Origin: Nocardia beijingensis NBRC 16342
GTDB taxonomy: Bacteria > Actinomycetota > Actinomycetes > Mycobacteriales > Mycobacteriaceae
NCBI RefSeq assembly: GCF_001612785.1
Contig: NZ_BDBC01000055.1
Coordinates: 42,339 to 106,338, forward strand
DNA length: 64,000 nucleotides
Direction: 5' to 3'
Shown here piece by piece: positions 9,443 to 20,070 of the stretch; the first letter of the stretch is position 1; the number at the start of each line of letters is the position of its first letter. The translations under genes were made by a program, and so were the position numbers. The notes below the pieces were generated by a model. The model ran no database searches. It was not told where the DNA came from and was given only the letters and a program-made list of their open reading frames with translations.

Positions 9443-10201
9443 GTGACATACGAGATCACGGCCGAGCAGATCGAAATCCCCCAGGACGACGCGACGCCCA
9501 TGGCGGCCTACCTCGCCCGGCCGCAGGGATCGGGCGACTATCCGCTCGTCCTGGTCGGAGCGGAGTTGTGGGGCCTGACGAACGAGGTCCGGGCCGTGGT
9601 GCGCGATGTGGCCGCGCTGGGCTATGTGGCGATCGCGCCGAATCTGTACCACCGCTCCGGCCCCGAGACCTCGTCCGGGATCGAGGAGAGCGACGCCAAC
9701 CGCGCCCACGCGTTCGAACTGCTGGGCCGATTGACACGCGACGGTGTCGAGGCGGACCTGCGCGCCGCCGCCGACCATGCCCGCGCCCATGCCGGGGCTG
9801 GTGACCGGACCGGCATGCTCGGCTTCAGCCTCGGTGGTCATGTCACCTATTTCGCGGCGACCCGGCTGCCCCTGCACGCCGCCGCGATCTACTATCCGGG
9901 CTGGCTGCCCGACGCGGGTACGGCGTTGAGCGTTCCTGAGCCGTTGCTGGCGGCGACGTCGCGGATCACCGCCCGGCTGGCGCTGTTCTTCGCCGGGCAG
10001 GACCACGTCATCGATGCCGATCAGCGGGACCGGATCGGTGCGGCGCTGTCGGCGGCGGGCGTTCGCCACGATGTCGTGGTGTATCCGCAGGCCCGGCACG
10101 CCTTCTTCTTTCCGGGCCGCGAGGTCTACGACAAGCAGGCCGCCGAGGATTCCTGGCGGCGCGTGCGCGACCTCTTCGCCGCCGAGTTGAGCGCGTCCTG
10201 A
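9443..10201 (+). CDS. Dienelactone hydrolase-family protein
   Basis: 252 residues from the GTG at 9443. The typical N terminus EIPQDDATPMAAYLARPQG, the early VGAELWGLTNEVR loop, the nucleophile elbow GFSLGG and the late QARHAFFFPGREVYD (catalytic His) fit the DLH family. The nucleophile is Ser instead of the Cys of classical dienelactone hydrolases, so it may act as a general carboxylesterase. Longer in-frame sequence upstream of 9443 lacks protein character. It stands alone between a deacetylase and a hypothetical gene. Confidence 0.85.
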   Translation: MTYEITAEQIEIPQDDATPMAAYLARPQGSGDYPLVLVGAELWGLTNEVRAVVRDVAALGYVAIAPNLYHRSGPETSSGIEESDANRAHAFELLGRLTRDGVEADLRAAADHARAHAGAGDRTGMLGFSLGGHVTYFAATRLPLHAAAIYYPGWLPDAGTALSVPEPLLAATSRITARLALFFAGQDHVIDADQRDRIGAALSAAGVRHDVVVYPQARHAFFFPGREVYDKQAAEDSWRRVRDLFAAELSAS

Positions 10202-10231
10202 TCCGGCGGGGTCGGCGGCGCGGACTTCCCT

Positions 10232-10819
10232 TCAGCAGGCGAACGGTGGCAGCGCCGCGAACTCCGGGGCCAACCGGGCGGTCGGGACGGTGTGCGCGAT
10301 CCAGCGACGGGCACGGCTGAGCGGATGGTCGGGGAACTCCGCGTCCCAGCGCATGTCGTCGGCGGCGTTGTACGGTAGCCGCCCCCGTACCTCGGGGGCG
10401 TACGGATGCGGCGGGTACATGCCGTCGAAGCCGATCTTGGTGGCCAGCAGGGCCTCACGCAGTCCCGTGGTCCCGGTTTCGGGACACAGGATCTGGAGAA
10501 CCGCGCTGCTGCGGGCCTTCGGAACGATGACGGACGCGGCGAACACCAAGCCGTGTGGCTGCTGGGGCAAAGGCAGTTTCTCCATCCGCAGCAGCGCGGG
10601 CTGCGCGTCGAGCCACACCACGAACGCCTCGATCAGGCAGCCGTTCTCGGCGCTCCGCTCGGCCAGGCGACGGCGCAGGGTCGGCAGATCCTCCAATGGC
10701 GCGGGCAGATCCGGGACGAGGTCGAAGTACGACACGTTCACCATGTCGCCGGTATGGGTATTCCGCCAGGTCGCGGTGTCGACCTGCTCCAGATTCGCGG
10801 TGTCGAACGAGATGGGCAC
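10232..10819 (-). CDS. Conserved hypothetical protein
   Basis: 195 residues from a GTG at 10819, starting MPISFDTANLEQVDTATWRN. It is soluble, with no signal peptide or membrane helix, and has features such as YFDLVPDLPAPLEDL, FVVWLDAQPALLRMEKLP and a closing RWIAHTVPTARL that look like a folded actinobacterial protein of unknown function. GC bias by codon position supports the frame. It converges on the DLH-like gene with a 30-base gap. I do not recognise a family. Confidence 0.65.
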   Translation of the reverse strand: MPISFDTANLEQVDTATWRNTHTGDMVNVSYFDLVPDLPAPLEDLPTLRRRLAERSAENGCLIEAFVVWLDAQPALLRMEKLPLPQQPHGLVFAASVIVPKARSSAVLQILCPETGTTGLREALLATKIGFDGMYPPHPYAPEVRGRLPYNAADDMRWDAEFPDHPLSRARRWIAHTVPTARLAPEFAALPPFAC

Positions 10820-10972
10820 GCGCCCAGCGTATCCGGCGATCCGGACATGCGATCGCGCCGATGACTGGGGTCGGCGGAGCCTCGGCTCGGTCATCGGAGC
10901 CGGAGGTGCCGCCGGCTCGGTCGGATAGATTGGGGAAGCACTGGTGGTGGTCGATGTGGTGGAGGAGGCGCG

Positions 10973-11872
10973 GTGGGCGCGAATGCGGAGACGGCGACTG
11001 GTCCGGCCACGTTCGACGATCTGGTCGGGGAGATCCGCGCCCGCTGGAATTCGCTGTCGGCCTCGCACAGGAAGCTGGCCGAGCGCGTCCTGTCGGACCC
11101 GGAGGCGGTGGCGTTCATGACCGTGTCCGATCTGGCGAGCGCGGTGGCGGTCAACGAGGCGACCGTGGTGCGGTTCGCCAACGGTCTCGGGCTGAAGGGG
11201 TACCCCGGTTTGGCCCGCCTGTGCCAGGAACGGCTGCGCGAGCGGGCGCAGCTGCTGCGGCGTTTCGAGAACCTCGAGCACTTGATGGAGCAGGATGCGG
11301 GCCTGCGGGAGCGTCAGGTGGTGCTGGACCAGGCGAATATCGCCCGCTCCTTCGCCGGCATCGCGGACGCCACCTGGGACGCGGTGGCCGCGCGGCTGGC
11401 GCGCGCGCCGCGAGTGCACGTGATGGGTCTGCGCAAGTGCCACGCCCCGGCGTACCTGCTGGGCTACCTGCTCGGTCTGCTGCGCGAGGACGTGGTGAGC
11501 CTGACGGGGACCAGTGGTTCGCTGACGGACGAGCTGCGCCGCGTTCGCGCGGGGGATTGTTTCGTGGTCCTCTCGATCCATCGCTACAGCCTGGACACCG
11601 TCCGCGCGGCGCAGTGGGCCCGCAGGCGCGGTGCGCACGTGGTGGCGCTGACCGACACCCCGGCCTCACCTCTGGCGGCGGCGGCGCACGAGACCTTCTA
11701 CGTCGAGGCGTCGAGCGCGAGCGTGCTGCGTTCGATGACCGCGTTCACGTCGATCGTCCAGGCGATGTCCGGCGCGGTGGCTCACCTGCTCGGCCACGAG
11801 GTGCGCGAGACGCTGCTGGAAGAGGAGCGACTGCTGGACGAATTCGGCGTCTACGCCGCCGACGGCGACTGA
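10973..11872 (+). CDS. RpiR/MurR-family transcriptional regulator (HTH plus SIS domain)
   Basis: 299 residues. The N-terminal HTH is seen as LASAVAVNEATVVRFANGLGLKGYPGL near residues 50-76, the RpiR signature. The C-terminal SIS phosphosugar-binding domain spans about 125-270, with VHVMGLRKCHAPAYLLGYLL and a later GDCFVVLSIHRYS. Family members sense sugar phosphates or other metabolites. The GTG start follows GGAGGAGG. The 3' end overlaps the converging amino acid permease by 22 bases; similar RpiR genes often control nearby amine or amino acid uptake, so that pairing is plausible. Confidence 0.88.
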   Translation: MGANAETATGPATFDDLVGEIRARWNSLSASHRKLAERVLSDPEAVAFMTVSDLASAVAVNEATVVRFANGLGLKGYPGLARLCQERLRERAQLLRRFENLEHLMEQDAGLRERQVVLDQANIARSFAGIADATWDAVAARLARAPRVHVMGLRKCHAPAYLLGYLLGLLREDVVSLTGTSGSLTDELRRVRAGDCFVVLSIHRYSLDTVRAAQWARRRGAHVVALTDTPASPLAAAAHETFYVEASSASVLRSMTAFTSIVQAMSGAVAHLLGHEVRETLLEEERLLDEFGVYAADGD

Positions 11873-13284
11873 TCTTCCGGAGTCCGTGGCTGATCCACCG
11901 GCGCCATCACCACATTCCGGCCCGCGCGACGCTGGTGCAGCACGCCCGCGGCCACGGCCAGGCAGGTGACCACGAGAGTCAGCGCCAGCGGCGTCCTGGT
12001 GCCGGATCCGAAGACCATTCCCGCCACGATGCCCAGCAGGGTGAGCAGCACCAGGTACGGCAGGTAGGAAGCCCCCCACATCCGCACCGCGGGCGCGGCG
12101 GATTCCACGGCGGCGCCGTTGCGCCGGCCGGCGATGTAGGTGGCGCAGATGTACAGGTAGACGACCACCGCGACCGCGCCGGACGAACTGAGCAGGAAGC
12201 TGAAGACCGCCCCGGTGGGCAGGAAGTAGTTCGCGGCCACGGCCAGGAATCCGGCGCTCGCGGCGGCGAGAACACCGGCCGTCGGCACGCCGGAACGGGT
12301 GGTGCGGCCGAGTGGTCGCGGTCCCTCTCCGCGCCGGGCCAGGGAGAACAGCATGCGGGAGGCGGAGTAGAGCCCGGAGTTCAGGCATGACAGCACCGCG
12401 GTGAGCACGATCAGATTCATGATGGTCCTGGCGCCGGGGATGTTCAGCAGGTTCAGCACCGCGGTGTACGGACTTTCGGTGATCTCGGCGCTGTCCCATG
12501 GCAGCAATGTCACGACCACCAGCATCGAGCCCACGTAGAAGATCAGGATGCGCCCGGCGACGCTGCGCATGCTCGCCCGAACGGCCTCGACGGGATCGGC
12601 GGCCTCACCCGCGGCGATGGTCACCAATTCGGTGCCGAAGTAGGAGAAGAAGACCGTCAGCGACGCGGCGAGTAGGGGAGCGAAGCCGTTGGGCAGCAGG
12701 CCGCCCCGGCCCAGCAGGTTCGTCGTGCCCGGCGCTGGGTAGTGCGGGAACGCGCCGCAGATCGCGGCGATGCCGATGCCGATGAAGACGACGATCGCGG
12801 CGACCTTGACGAGGGCGAACCAGAACTCGAAACGCGCGAACGAGCTGACCGCGGCCAGATTGACTCCGGTCAGAACGCTCAGGAAGAGCAAGGCGAACGC
12901 CCAGGCGGGCACGGCGGGCATCAGTTGACCGGCGATCGCGCCACCCGCGACGGCCTCGAAAGCGACCGTCACGCACCAGTGGTAGCTGTACACCCAGCCG
13001 ACCGACAGCCCGGCCCACGGCCCGAGTTCGCGCGCGGCGTAGCTGGAGAACGAACCGGTTTCCGGACTGGCCGTGGCCAATTCGGCCAGCATGCGCATCA
13101 CCAGGATGACGACCAAGCCGGTGAACAGATAGGCCAGGACGATGCCGGGCCCGGCGGCGGCGATCGCGTTGCCGCTGCCGACGAACAAACCGGCGCCGAT
13201 GACGCCGCCGATGCCGATCATCGTGAGCTGACGAGTGTTGATGGCGTGCTTCAGGTTTCCCGCGTGGGGGATTGCGGTGGGCAC
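11851..13284 (-). CDS. Amino acid permease, APC superfamily (GabP/AnsP-like)
   Basis: About 477 residues with twelve predicted membrane helices. It has the APC signature in helix 1, LTMIGIGGVIGAGLFVGSG, and the helix 6 region FFSYFGTELVTIAAGEAADP, typical of the amino acid transporter subgroup taking GABA, asparagine, aromatic or basic amino acids. The GTG at 13284 has GGGAGG 5 bases upstream. The tail overlaps the RpiR gene. The specific substrate is unknown. Confidence 0.88.
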   Translation of the reverse strand: MPTAIPHAGNLKHAINTRQLTMIGIGGVIGAGLFVGSGNAIAAAGPGIVLAYLFTGLVVILVMRMLAELATASPETGSFSSYAARELGPWAGLSVGWVYSYHWCVTVAFEAVAGGAIAGQLMPAVPAWAFALLFLSVLTGVNLAAVSSFARFEFWFALVKVAAIVVFIGIGIAAICGAFPHYPAPGTTNLLGRGGLLPNGFAPLLAASLTVFFSYFGTELVTIAAGEAADPVEAVRASMRSVAGRILIFYVGSMLVVVTLLPWDSAEITESPYTAVLNLLNIPGARTIMNLIVLTAVLSCLNSGLYSASRMLFSLARRGEGPRPLGRTTRSGVPTAGVLAAASAGFLAVAANYFLPTGAVFSFLLSSSGAVAVVVYLYICATYIAGRRNGAAVESAAPAVRMWGASYLPYLVLLTLLGIVAGMVFGSGTRTPLALTLVVTCLAVAAGVLHQRRAGRNVVMAPVDQPRTPEDQSPSAA

Positions 13285-13358
13285 GATGCCTCCCAAGGAC
13301 CGTGGGCTGTGACCCGGGTAACTGATGGTCGGTCATGCAACACCGCCCACCCCGCCTG

Positions 13359-13374
13359 TGCAAATCGATTTGCA
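13359..13374. promoter_or_regulatory. Perfect 16-bp palindrome TGCAAATC-GATTTGCA
   Basis: It lies between the permease start and the divergent acyl-CoA operon, 75 bases before the permease GTG and 69 bases after its end comes the first enoyl-CoA hydratase ATG. A perfect AT-rich dyad in such GC-rich DNA is very likely an operator. The adjacent RpiR protein or an unlinked TetR/GntR regulator could bind it. Confidence 0.65.
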
Positions 13375-13443
13375 TCCACGGCTGAGAATGCAATTCATAT
13401 GGCATAGTGTGGCTTCGACCCCGAGCAGGAGGAACTGAACGAC

Positions 13444-14217
13444 ATGTCCACGGTGCTGGTGAGCAGGTCCGGTCCCATCGCGACGCTGACGTTGAACCGC
13501 CCGGAGCGGCTCAACGCGGTCAGCGAAGAGCTCTACGAAGCGTTGATCGGTCATCTGGTCGTCGCCGATTCCGATCCGCAGGTGCGCTGCGTGATCCTGC
13601 ACGGCGCCGGCCGCGCGTTCTGCGCGGGCGCCGATCTGAAAGCGCACCGCTCCGGCACTCGAACGCCCGCCGAGCAAGCCCACTACCTCGATCTGGCGCA
13701 GCGGGCGTGCGAGCAGATCCAGCGGATGGACACGCCGGTGGTCGCCGCCGTCGCGGGCTACGCGCTCGGCGCCGGCGCCGAGCTGGCCGTCAGCGCGGAC
13801 TTTCTCGTCATGGCCGAGGACGCGCAGATCGGCTTTCCCGAAGTGAGCATCGGGACGTTCGTCGGCGGCGGAGTCACCCATCGGCTGCCCCGGCTGATCG
13901 GTCTGCGCCGGGCTGCCGACCTGCTCATCCTCGGCGAACGATGCGACGGCACAAGGGCTTTCGACTGGGGGCTGGCCTACGCGTCCGTCTCCGGCGACAT
14001 CCTTCTCGACACCGCGCGCGGACTCGCCGAATCGCTGGCGGCCAAAGCTCCGTTGCCGCTGGCGCGGATGAAGGCAGCGCTGCGCCGCGACGATCCCCTC
14101 GACGTCGCCCTCGCCACCGAGCCGCGCCAGATCCTCGAGTTGATGGCGACCAGGGACTGGGCCGAGGGCGTCGCGGCCTTCGCCGAACGCCGCACTCCCG
14201 TCTTCGAAGGGAAGTGA
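13444..14217 (+). CDS. Enoyl-CoA hydratase/isomerase family protein
   Basis: 257 residues, the normal crotonase length. Seen: LNRPERLNAVSEELY near the start, the oxyanion-hole loop GRAFCAGADLKAH at about 56-68, and VVAAVAGYALGAGAELAVSAD at about 99-119, followed by the family's IGFPEVSIG. The Glu of FPEVSIG is retained but the first catalytic Glu position is occupied by AELA sequence, so hydratase or another crotonase activity is possible. First gene of a three-gene operon, 1 base before the synthetase ATG. It follows AGGAGG. Confidence 0.88.
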   Translation: MSTVLVSRSGPIATLTLNRPERLNAVSEELYEALIGHLVVADSDPQVRCVILHGAGRAFCAGADLKAHRSGTRTPAEQAHYLDLAQRACEQIQRMDTPVVAAVAGYALGAGAELAVSADFLVMAEDAQIGFPEVSIGTFVGGGVTHRLPRLIGLRRAADLLILGERCDGTRAFDWGLAYASVSGDILLDTARGLAESLAAKAPLPLARMKAALRRDDPLDVALATEPRQILELMATRDWAEGVAAFAERRTPVFEGK

Positions 14218-14218
14218 C

Positions 14219-16361
14219 ATGACCACACTCGACGCACCGGTGCGCACCGCGCTCGAACGGCTGCTCGACCCCCGCTCCATCGTGGTGGTCGGCGCGTCCG
14301 CCGACCCGGCGAAGCGTGGTCATCAAGTCATCCGGGCCCTGCGAGAGGGCGGATACGCCCACCCCGTCTACCCGGTCAACCCGAACACGGATCGGATCCT
14401 CGGCCTCGACGTTCACGCATCGATCGATGAGGTTCCCGCAGGCGCCGATGTCGCGTTGATCGCCGTGCCCGCGGCCGCCGTGCCGGGGGTGCTGCGGGAG
14501 TGCGCGGCCGCGGGTATCGCCGGAGCGGTGGTGCTGGCCAACGGTTTCGGCGAGATCGGGGCGGACGGCGCGGATCTCGCCGCCGCGCTGGTTGAGGTGA
14601 TCGAGGAGACCGGGATCCGGGTGATCGGCCCGAACACCTCCGGGCTGCTGAATCTGACCTCCGGTGCGAATCTCGTCGGCTTGCGGGATGTTCCGCGCGG
14701 ACCCATCAGCGTCATCACGCAGAGCGGGAACATGTTGTTGTCGTTGGTGAACGACGATCGCGCGGCGAAGGGTCCCGGCTTCCACGCGTACGTGGGGTTG
14801 GGCAATCAAGCCGACGTCCGCTACGACGAATGCCTCGTCGAACTCGCCCGTCATCCGGAAACCGGTGTGGTGGCGATCCACTCCGAGGGATTCGCCGACG
14901 GGCGCTCGTTCCTGGTGGCGGCCGCGCGGACCGTGCCGGAGACGCCGGTCGTGCTGCTGCGCGGCGGGCGTTCGGAGGGCGGCCGCCGCGCGGCGGCCTC
15001 GCATACCGGTTCGATCGCCGGCTCGGACGCCGTGGCGACCGCCGTCCTGCGCCAGGCCGGGGTGGAACTGGTCGACCGTTCCGACGAACTCGCCGTCGTC
15101 GCCGGAGCGCTCGCCCTCTGCGCTCCCATCGCTCCCGGCCGCACGGTGGCGGTCCTCAGCGATGGCGGCGGTCACGCCGCGCTGGCCGCGGATGCCCTGG
15201 CCGCGCGGGGCATCGAAGCGGCGCGGCTGAGCGAGCGAACGCAGCAGCAGTTGCGGCACCTGCTCGGCGCCGCCGCCGCGGTGGCGGGCCCGGTGGACCT
15301 CGCGGGCGCCGCCGACGCCGACCCGATGGTCTTCGCCGAAGCCGCCGAGATCCTCATGCGCGACCCGGCTGTCGGTCTCGTGCTGATCATCGGCCTGTAC
15401 GGCGGCTACCACCTCCGGTTCGATCCAGCGCTGCGCGAGACCGAGGACGCCGCCGCGGGCGCCTTGCTCGCGCTGTCGGCCGAATACGATGTGCCGCTGT
15501 TGATCCAGAGCTGCTACGCGAATCTGGACATCGCCAACCACGACCGCCTGCGAGCCGGCGGCGTACCGGTGCTCGGCTCGATCGAGCACGCTGTACGGGT
15601 GGTCGCCGCTTTGCGGCGGCGTGGCCTGGCGCGGGCCGACCGCGCCCAGCGCTCCGCGCTGCTCTTGCCGCCGCCCGCCCGGCCCATCCCGGGGTCGGGC
15701 GTTCTCGACGAGCCCGCCGCGCGGCGGGCGCTGGCGGACGCGGGAATCGACGTCGGCGGATGGACCTTCGTGCGCGGCGTCGACGCGGTGGGCCCGGCCG
15801 TCGCCGCGTTCGGGCGGCCCTGCGCGGTGAAAGTCGTCTCCGCGCAGGTGATCCACAAGTCCGACGTCGGAGGGGTCAGGCTGGGCGTGGTGGCCGCCAC
15901 CGCGACCGAGCACGCCCAAGGCATCGTCGACGCGGTCACCGCGGAAGTGCCCGGCGCCCGCATCGACGGCATGATCGTGACGCCCATGGCCGAGGCCGGT
16001 GTGGAGTTGCTCGTGGGCGCCACTTGCGATCCGGTCTTCGGACCTGTGCTGGCTTTCGGCACCGGCGGGGTGCTGGTCGATGCGGTGCGGGACGTCACCT
16101 TCCGGGCCGTCCCCCTCACCGAACCGGAAGCCAGCGAGATGATCCAGGAGACGATCGCTGCTCGGATGCTCGACGGTTACCGGCATCTGCCCGCCGTCGA
16201 TCGCGGCAGCCTCGCGCGGTTTCTCGTGCGGGTCGGGGACTTCGTCGCCGCGCACCCGGAGATCTCCGAACTGGATCTGAATCCGGTGATCGCGTCGGGG
16301 TCGGTGATCACCCCGGTCGACGTGCGAATCGTGCTGGCCGAGAATCTCGCTGGAGAACGTG

Positions 16362-16369
<8 letters not shown>
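14219..16369 (+). CDS. ADP-forming acyl-CoA synthetase (acetate-CoA ligase family, fused alpha-beta)
   Basis: 716 residues. N-terminal CoA-binding domain with LLDPRSIVVVGASADPAKRG at about 16-35; a succinyl-CoA-ligase-like middle with RGGRSEGGRRAAASHTGSIA, where the His of SHTGS is the usual phosphohistidine; and a C-terminal ATP-grasp region with AVKVVSAQVIHKSDVGGVRLG and a closing ELDLNPV. It makes an acyl-CoA from a carboxylate and ATP, or the reverse. Set between two enoyl-CoA hydratases, so it likely activates an acid for beta-oxidation-like degradation. The start is one base after the preceding stop. Confidence 0.9.
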
Positions 16370-17148
<779 letters not shown>

Positions 17149-17162
<14 letters not shown>

Positions 17163-18450
17163 GCCGAGTGTGTGCCGCGATCGACCGGGGCGCGGAGGCC
17201 GGACGGGGCAGGAAGCCGATATCGATGAGATGGTCGAGATGGCGGTCGAGCAGTTCGATGGACATCGGTGGGCAGCTGATCGCGGATCCGGCCAGCGCGG
17301 CGGTGGTGTTGGCGTCGTCGAAGTGGACGGCGCCCGCGCCGGTCCGCTGGCTCAGCGCGAGAGCGCGCGCGAGGCCGGGGTCGCCACCGGCGGCGGAGGT
17401 CAGTCTCGCGACGAGTTCGTGCGACGGCAACGGCCGGAGGCGGAACCGCTTGCGCCGCAGCAGGTCCCACAGTGCGGAAAGTGGAATCGAAGTCTGGTTC
17501 ACCACATGGTGCACCCGGGCGCGGGCCCCGTGCAGCAGGACGTGGACGATGACCGCCGCGACGTAATCGGCCGGCACGAGTCGAACCTCGGCGTCCTCCG
17601 CCGGTACGGCGCCGAGGACGACGGCGGCGCGCACGAGTGTCCAGAACGCGTCGTCGGTGCTCACCGCGCCGACGGCGACGCGTCCACAGACGCGGTCGGG
17701 CCGATGAACGACCACCGGAAGACCGTGAGCGGCCGCCTGGGCCATCAGTTCTTCCCCAGCCCATTTGGTCAGCGTGTAGCCGCTGCTACGCAGCTGTCCC
17801 AGCGTAGGACGAGCGGATTCGGGCACCGGTTCACGCGGCGCCCTTCCGTCCGCGACCGCCACGGACGTGGTGGAAACGAAATGGACAGGGACGCCGCGTG
17901 CCAGCGCCAGGCGCAGCACGGTCCGCGTGCCCGTGACATTCGCCGCCCGGAGCCGCGCATAGGGTTCGACGTGATTGACCCGCGCGCCGTTGTGCACGAT
18001 CGCGTCCACTCCGCAGAGCCCGCGGAACTCTGCTTCGCGCAGTCCGAATCGCGGTTTCGTGAGATCGCCGAGCACCGGCACGATCCGGTGACGCGCGCTC
18101 GACCGCCACAAGCGGTAGTGCCGCAGCGCGGCCTCGATCCGTGCCTGCGCCTCGCTTCGATCCGCCGCGCGCACCAGGCACAGTATCTCGGCGTCGGTGC
18201 GAGCCGTCAGTTCGCTCAGTTGATGTGCGCCGAGGAATCCGGTCGCGCCGGTCAAGAGAACCCGTGCCGGTGCGGGCACGGACATTCCCGCCGCCGGACC
18301 CGGGATGGGTCCGGACTCCCATGCCGTGTCCGCCGCTATCCGCGCGCGCAGCTCTTCGGAGAGCGAGGGCGGCGATGCGGAGGCAGACGAGACGCTGGAT
18401 CCGATCAGCTCGGCGATCGAGCGCACATATCCCCGCATCCGGTGTCCCAT
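17149..18450 (-). CDS. Stand-alone thioester reductase / SDRe family oxidoreductase
   Basis: About 433 residues. After a 60-residue leader comes the extended-SDR NAD(P) motif VLLTGATGFLGAHQL and AEILCLVRAADRSEAQAR, the pattern of reductase domains in carboxylic acid reductases and NRPS/PKS release modules. The YTLTKWAGE motif supplies Tyr and Lys. No carrier or adenylation domain is present, so it would reduce an acyl thioester on a separate partner to aldehyde or alcohol. The start is uncertain: ATGs at 18450 and 18438 and a GTG at 18477 share the frame and none has a strong ribosome binding site. Confidence 0.8.
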
Positions 18451-18553
18451 CGAACCGCGACCATTCGGTCCCACCACTATCGTGTGCGGCCGCGGGTGCG
18501 GCGAGACCCGTGATCGAGGGGCAATCGGCCGAGGGGCACCAGTTCCGCGGTGG

Positions 18554-19065
18554 CTAGACCTTGCGATTCTCCGACTTGATGAGCCACGCCAGTTTCTCCA
18601 GCGAGGCGGTGATCTGGTGGAGCAGATCGCTGGTGCTCGGGTCTTCGGCGTCCACGGCGTCGTGCACGTCGCGGAGGGTGTCGATCGCCGCGTACGTCCG
18701 GGTCGTGATCAGGTCGACGACGTCGGCGGAGTTCACCTCTTGGGCCGGGAAGGGGGAAGGCTCGTCGTCGCGGCGACGGTGTCGGAGCGTCCGTCGGGCA
18801 CCGCGTCGAGGGCTCGCATCCGCTCGGCGATGGTGTCGCTGCCCTCCCTAGCCGCATCGACGAGTTCGTCGAGCGCCAGGTGCAGGTCGCGGAAGTTGGG
18901 TCCGACGACGTTCCAGTGGGCCTGCTTGCCTTGCAGGTGCAACTCGACGAGATCGACGAGGACGCGCTGCAGATCGGCCGCCAGCCGAGGGGAGCCGGTG
19001 AAATTCCCGACCTCGTCGGCGAGGCGACGGTTGGTTCGCTGCTGGGCCTGGTGTGCCGTGGTCAT
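18554..19065 (-). pseudogene. dps: Dps family DNA-binding ferritin, frameshifted
   Basis: The first 110 codons from the ATG at 19065 (strong GAAAGGAG) encode a Dps start: LVELHLQGKQAHWNVVGPNF then LHLALDELVD, with the ferroxidase His and Asp/Glu positions intact. After TTSLPP the frame hits a TGA at 18733. The rest of Dps (VNSADVVDLITTRTYAAID ... ASLEKLAWLIKSENRK) continues in another frame to 18554. Adding one C to the C5 run (G run at 18752-18756 on the + strand) restores a normal protein of about 170 residues. It would store iron and protect DNA. A sequencing error in the homopolymer is as likely as a true pseudogene. Confidence 0.85.
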
Positions 19066-19111
19066 GGTTGCACTCCTTTCGAATCTTCACGGAGAACAAC
19101 GCGGGCTTTAT

Positions 19112-19124
19112 TGGAACCATTCCA
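19112..19124. promoter_or_regulatory. Inverted repeat TGGAA-CCA-TTCCA upstream of dps
   Basis: Perfect 5-base arms, 47 bases before the dps ATG and AT-rich compared with its surroundings, so a likely operator or promoter element. The regulator is unknown. Confidence 0.4.
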
Positions 19125-19167
19125 GATTGTAGTGTCGGGTAGGTCACGCGGCGGCAGGACCCCGCGC

Positions 19168-20070
19168 TCATCTCGCCCGTGGCGCGGCGCCGCCGCCGGG
19201 GATGGCGGCAGCGTGGACCGTCGTGTATTCGGCTTGCACCTTGTAGTAGCGCGATCGCGGGCCGTAGGCGGCGTAGAGGGTGATGCCGCGTGGCCCCTCG
19301 AAGGCGCGCGGCGCTCCGTCGACGAAACGAGTCAGCACCGGATCGAGGTCGCGCGGGAAATTCGCTTCCTGATAGCGCTGCGGGAAGCAGATGCGTCGCA
19401 TGCGCGGCGACGTCCAGGAGAACGTGCGGTAGACGTTGAACGTGCCGTCGAACAGCGCCAGTTCCTCGTCGGTGGCCGCCACGAAATCCAGATCGGTCAG
19501 CATGGTGGCGATGTCGCCGGAGGTGATCGTGCCAGGGGGCAGCACCTGGGAGTACAAGTTCATGGTTCGCCCGGCGAAATCCACCGCGAGGATGCCGATC
19601 TTGCCGCCGTAGCGGGTCAAGTGCTCGGCATGCGAGCGTGCCGCGTCCGGAATGCCGGGGAACGCGAGCATCCGCTCGACATCGAGGACATCGGCGAAGA
19701 ACAGCCAGACCTTCTGCACACCGCCGGTGAGGGAGAGGTCGACGGCCGACCCTGCCGGGACCTCGGCGCAGACCTCGGTCAGCAATCGCTCCATCGGATG
19801 TCCGGTGAAGCTGATCAGCCCGGCTTCGCGCAACGTCTCCAGCAGCTCGGCCGGTGCGCCCGAGTGCTGCACCCTGGCGTTGACCTCGCGGTCGGGGACC
19901 GGATGGGTCGTGGTGCGCACACCGACCACCGACCCGGTCCATAGATCGGCGAGGGCCTCCAGCGCCGGATCCACCACCGCGGGGTCGTAACCCGCTCGTG
20001 CCAAGCGCGCGAATTCCCGCAGATCCCGGCGCAGCCGGTCGAGCGTGACAGTGGCCGATGTGCTGCTCAT
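19168..20070 (-). CDS. ABBA-fold aromatic prenyltransferase (NphB/CloQ-like)
   Basis: 300 residues, the usual length of soluble bacterial aromatic prenyltransferases. The pattern follows NphB closely: FTGHPMERLL, then SLTGGVQKVWLFF (NphB has TGGFKKTYAFF), FPGIPDAARSHAEHLTRYG, RTMNLYSQVL, FSWTSPRMRRICFPQ and SRYYKVQAEYTTVH. These Lys/Arg/Tyr positions hold the prenyl diphosphate in the barrel. It would attach a dimethylallyl or geranyl group to an aromatic acceptor. No acceptor pathway is adjacent, so its substrate must come from elsewhere. Its gene is single, downstream of nothing obvious, and reads toward dps. Confidence 0.85.
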   Translation of the reverse strand: MSSTSATVTLDRLRRDLREFARLARAGYDPAVVDPALEALADLWTGSVVGVRTTTHPVPDREVNARVQHSGAPAELLETLREAGLISFTGHPMERLLTEVCAEVPAGSAVDLSLTGGVQKVWLFFADVLDVERMLAFPGIPDAARSHAEHLTRYGGKIGILAVDFAGRTMNLYSQVLPPGTITSGDIATMLTDLDFVAATDEELALFDGTFNVYRTFSWTSPRMRRICFPQRYQEANFPRDLDPVLTRFVDGAPRAFEGPRGITLYAAYGPRSRYYKVQAEYTTVHAAAIPGGGAAPRAR

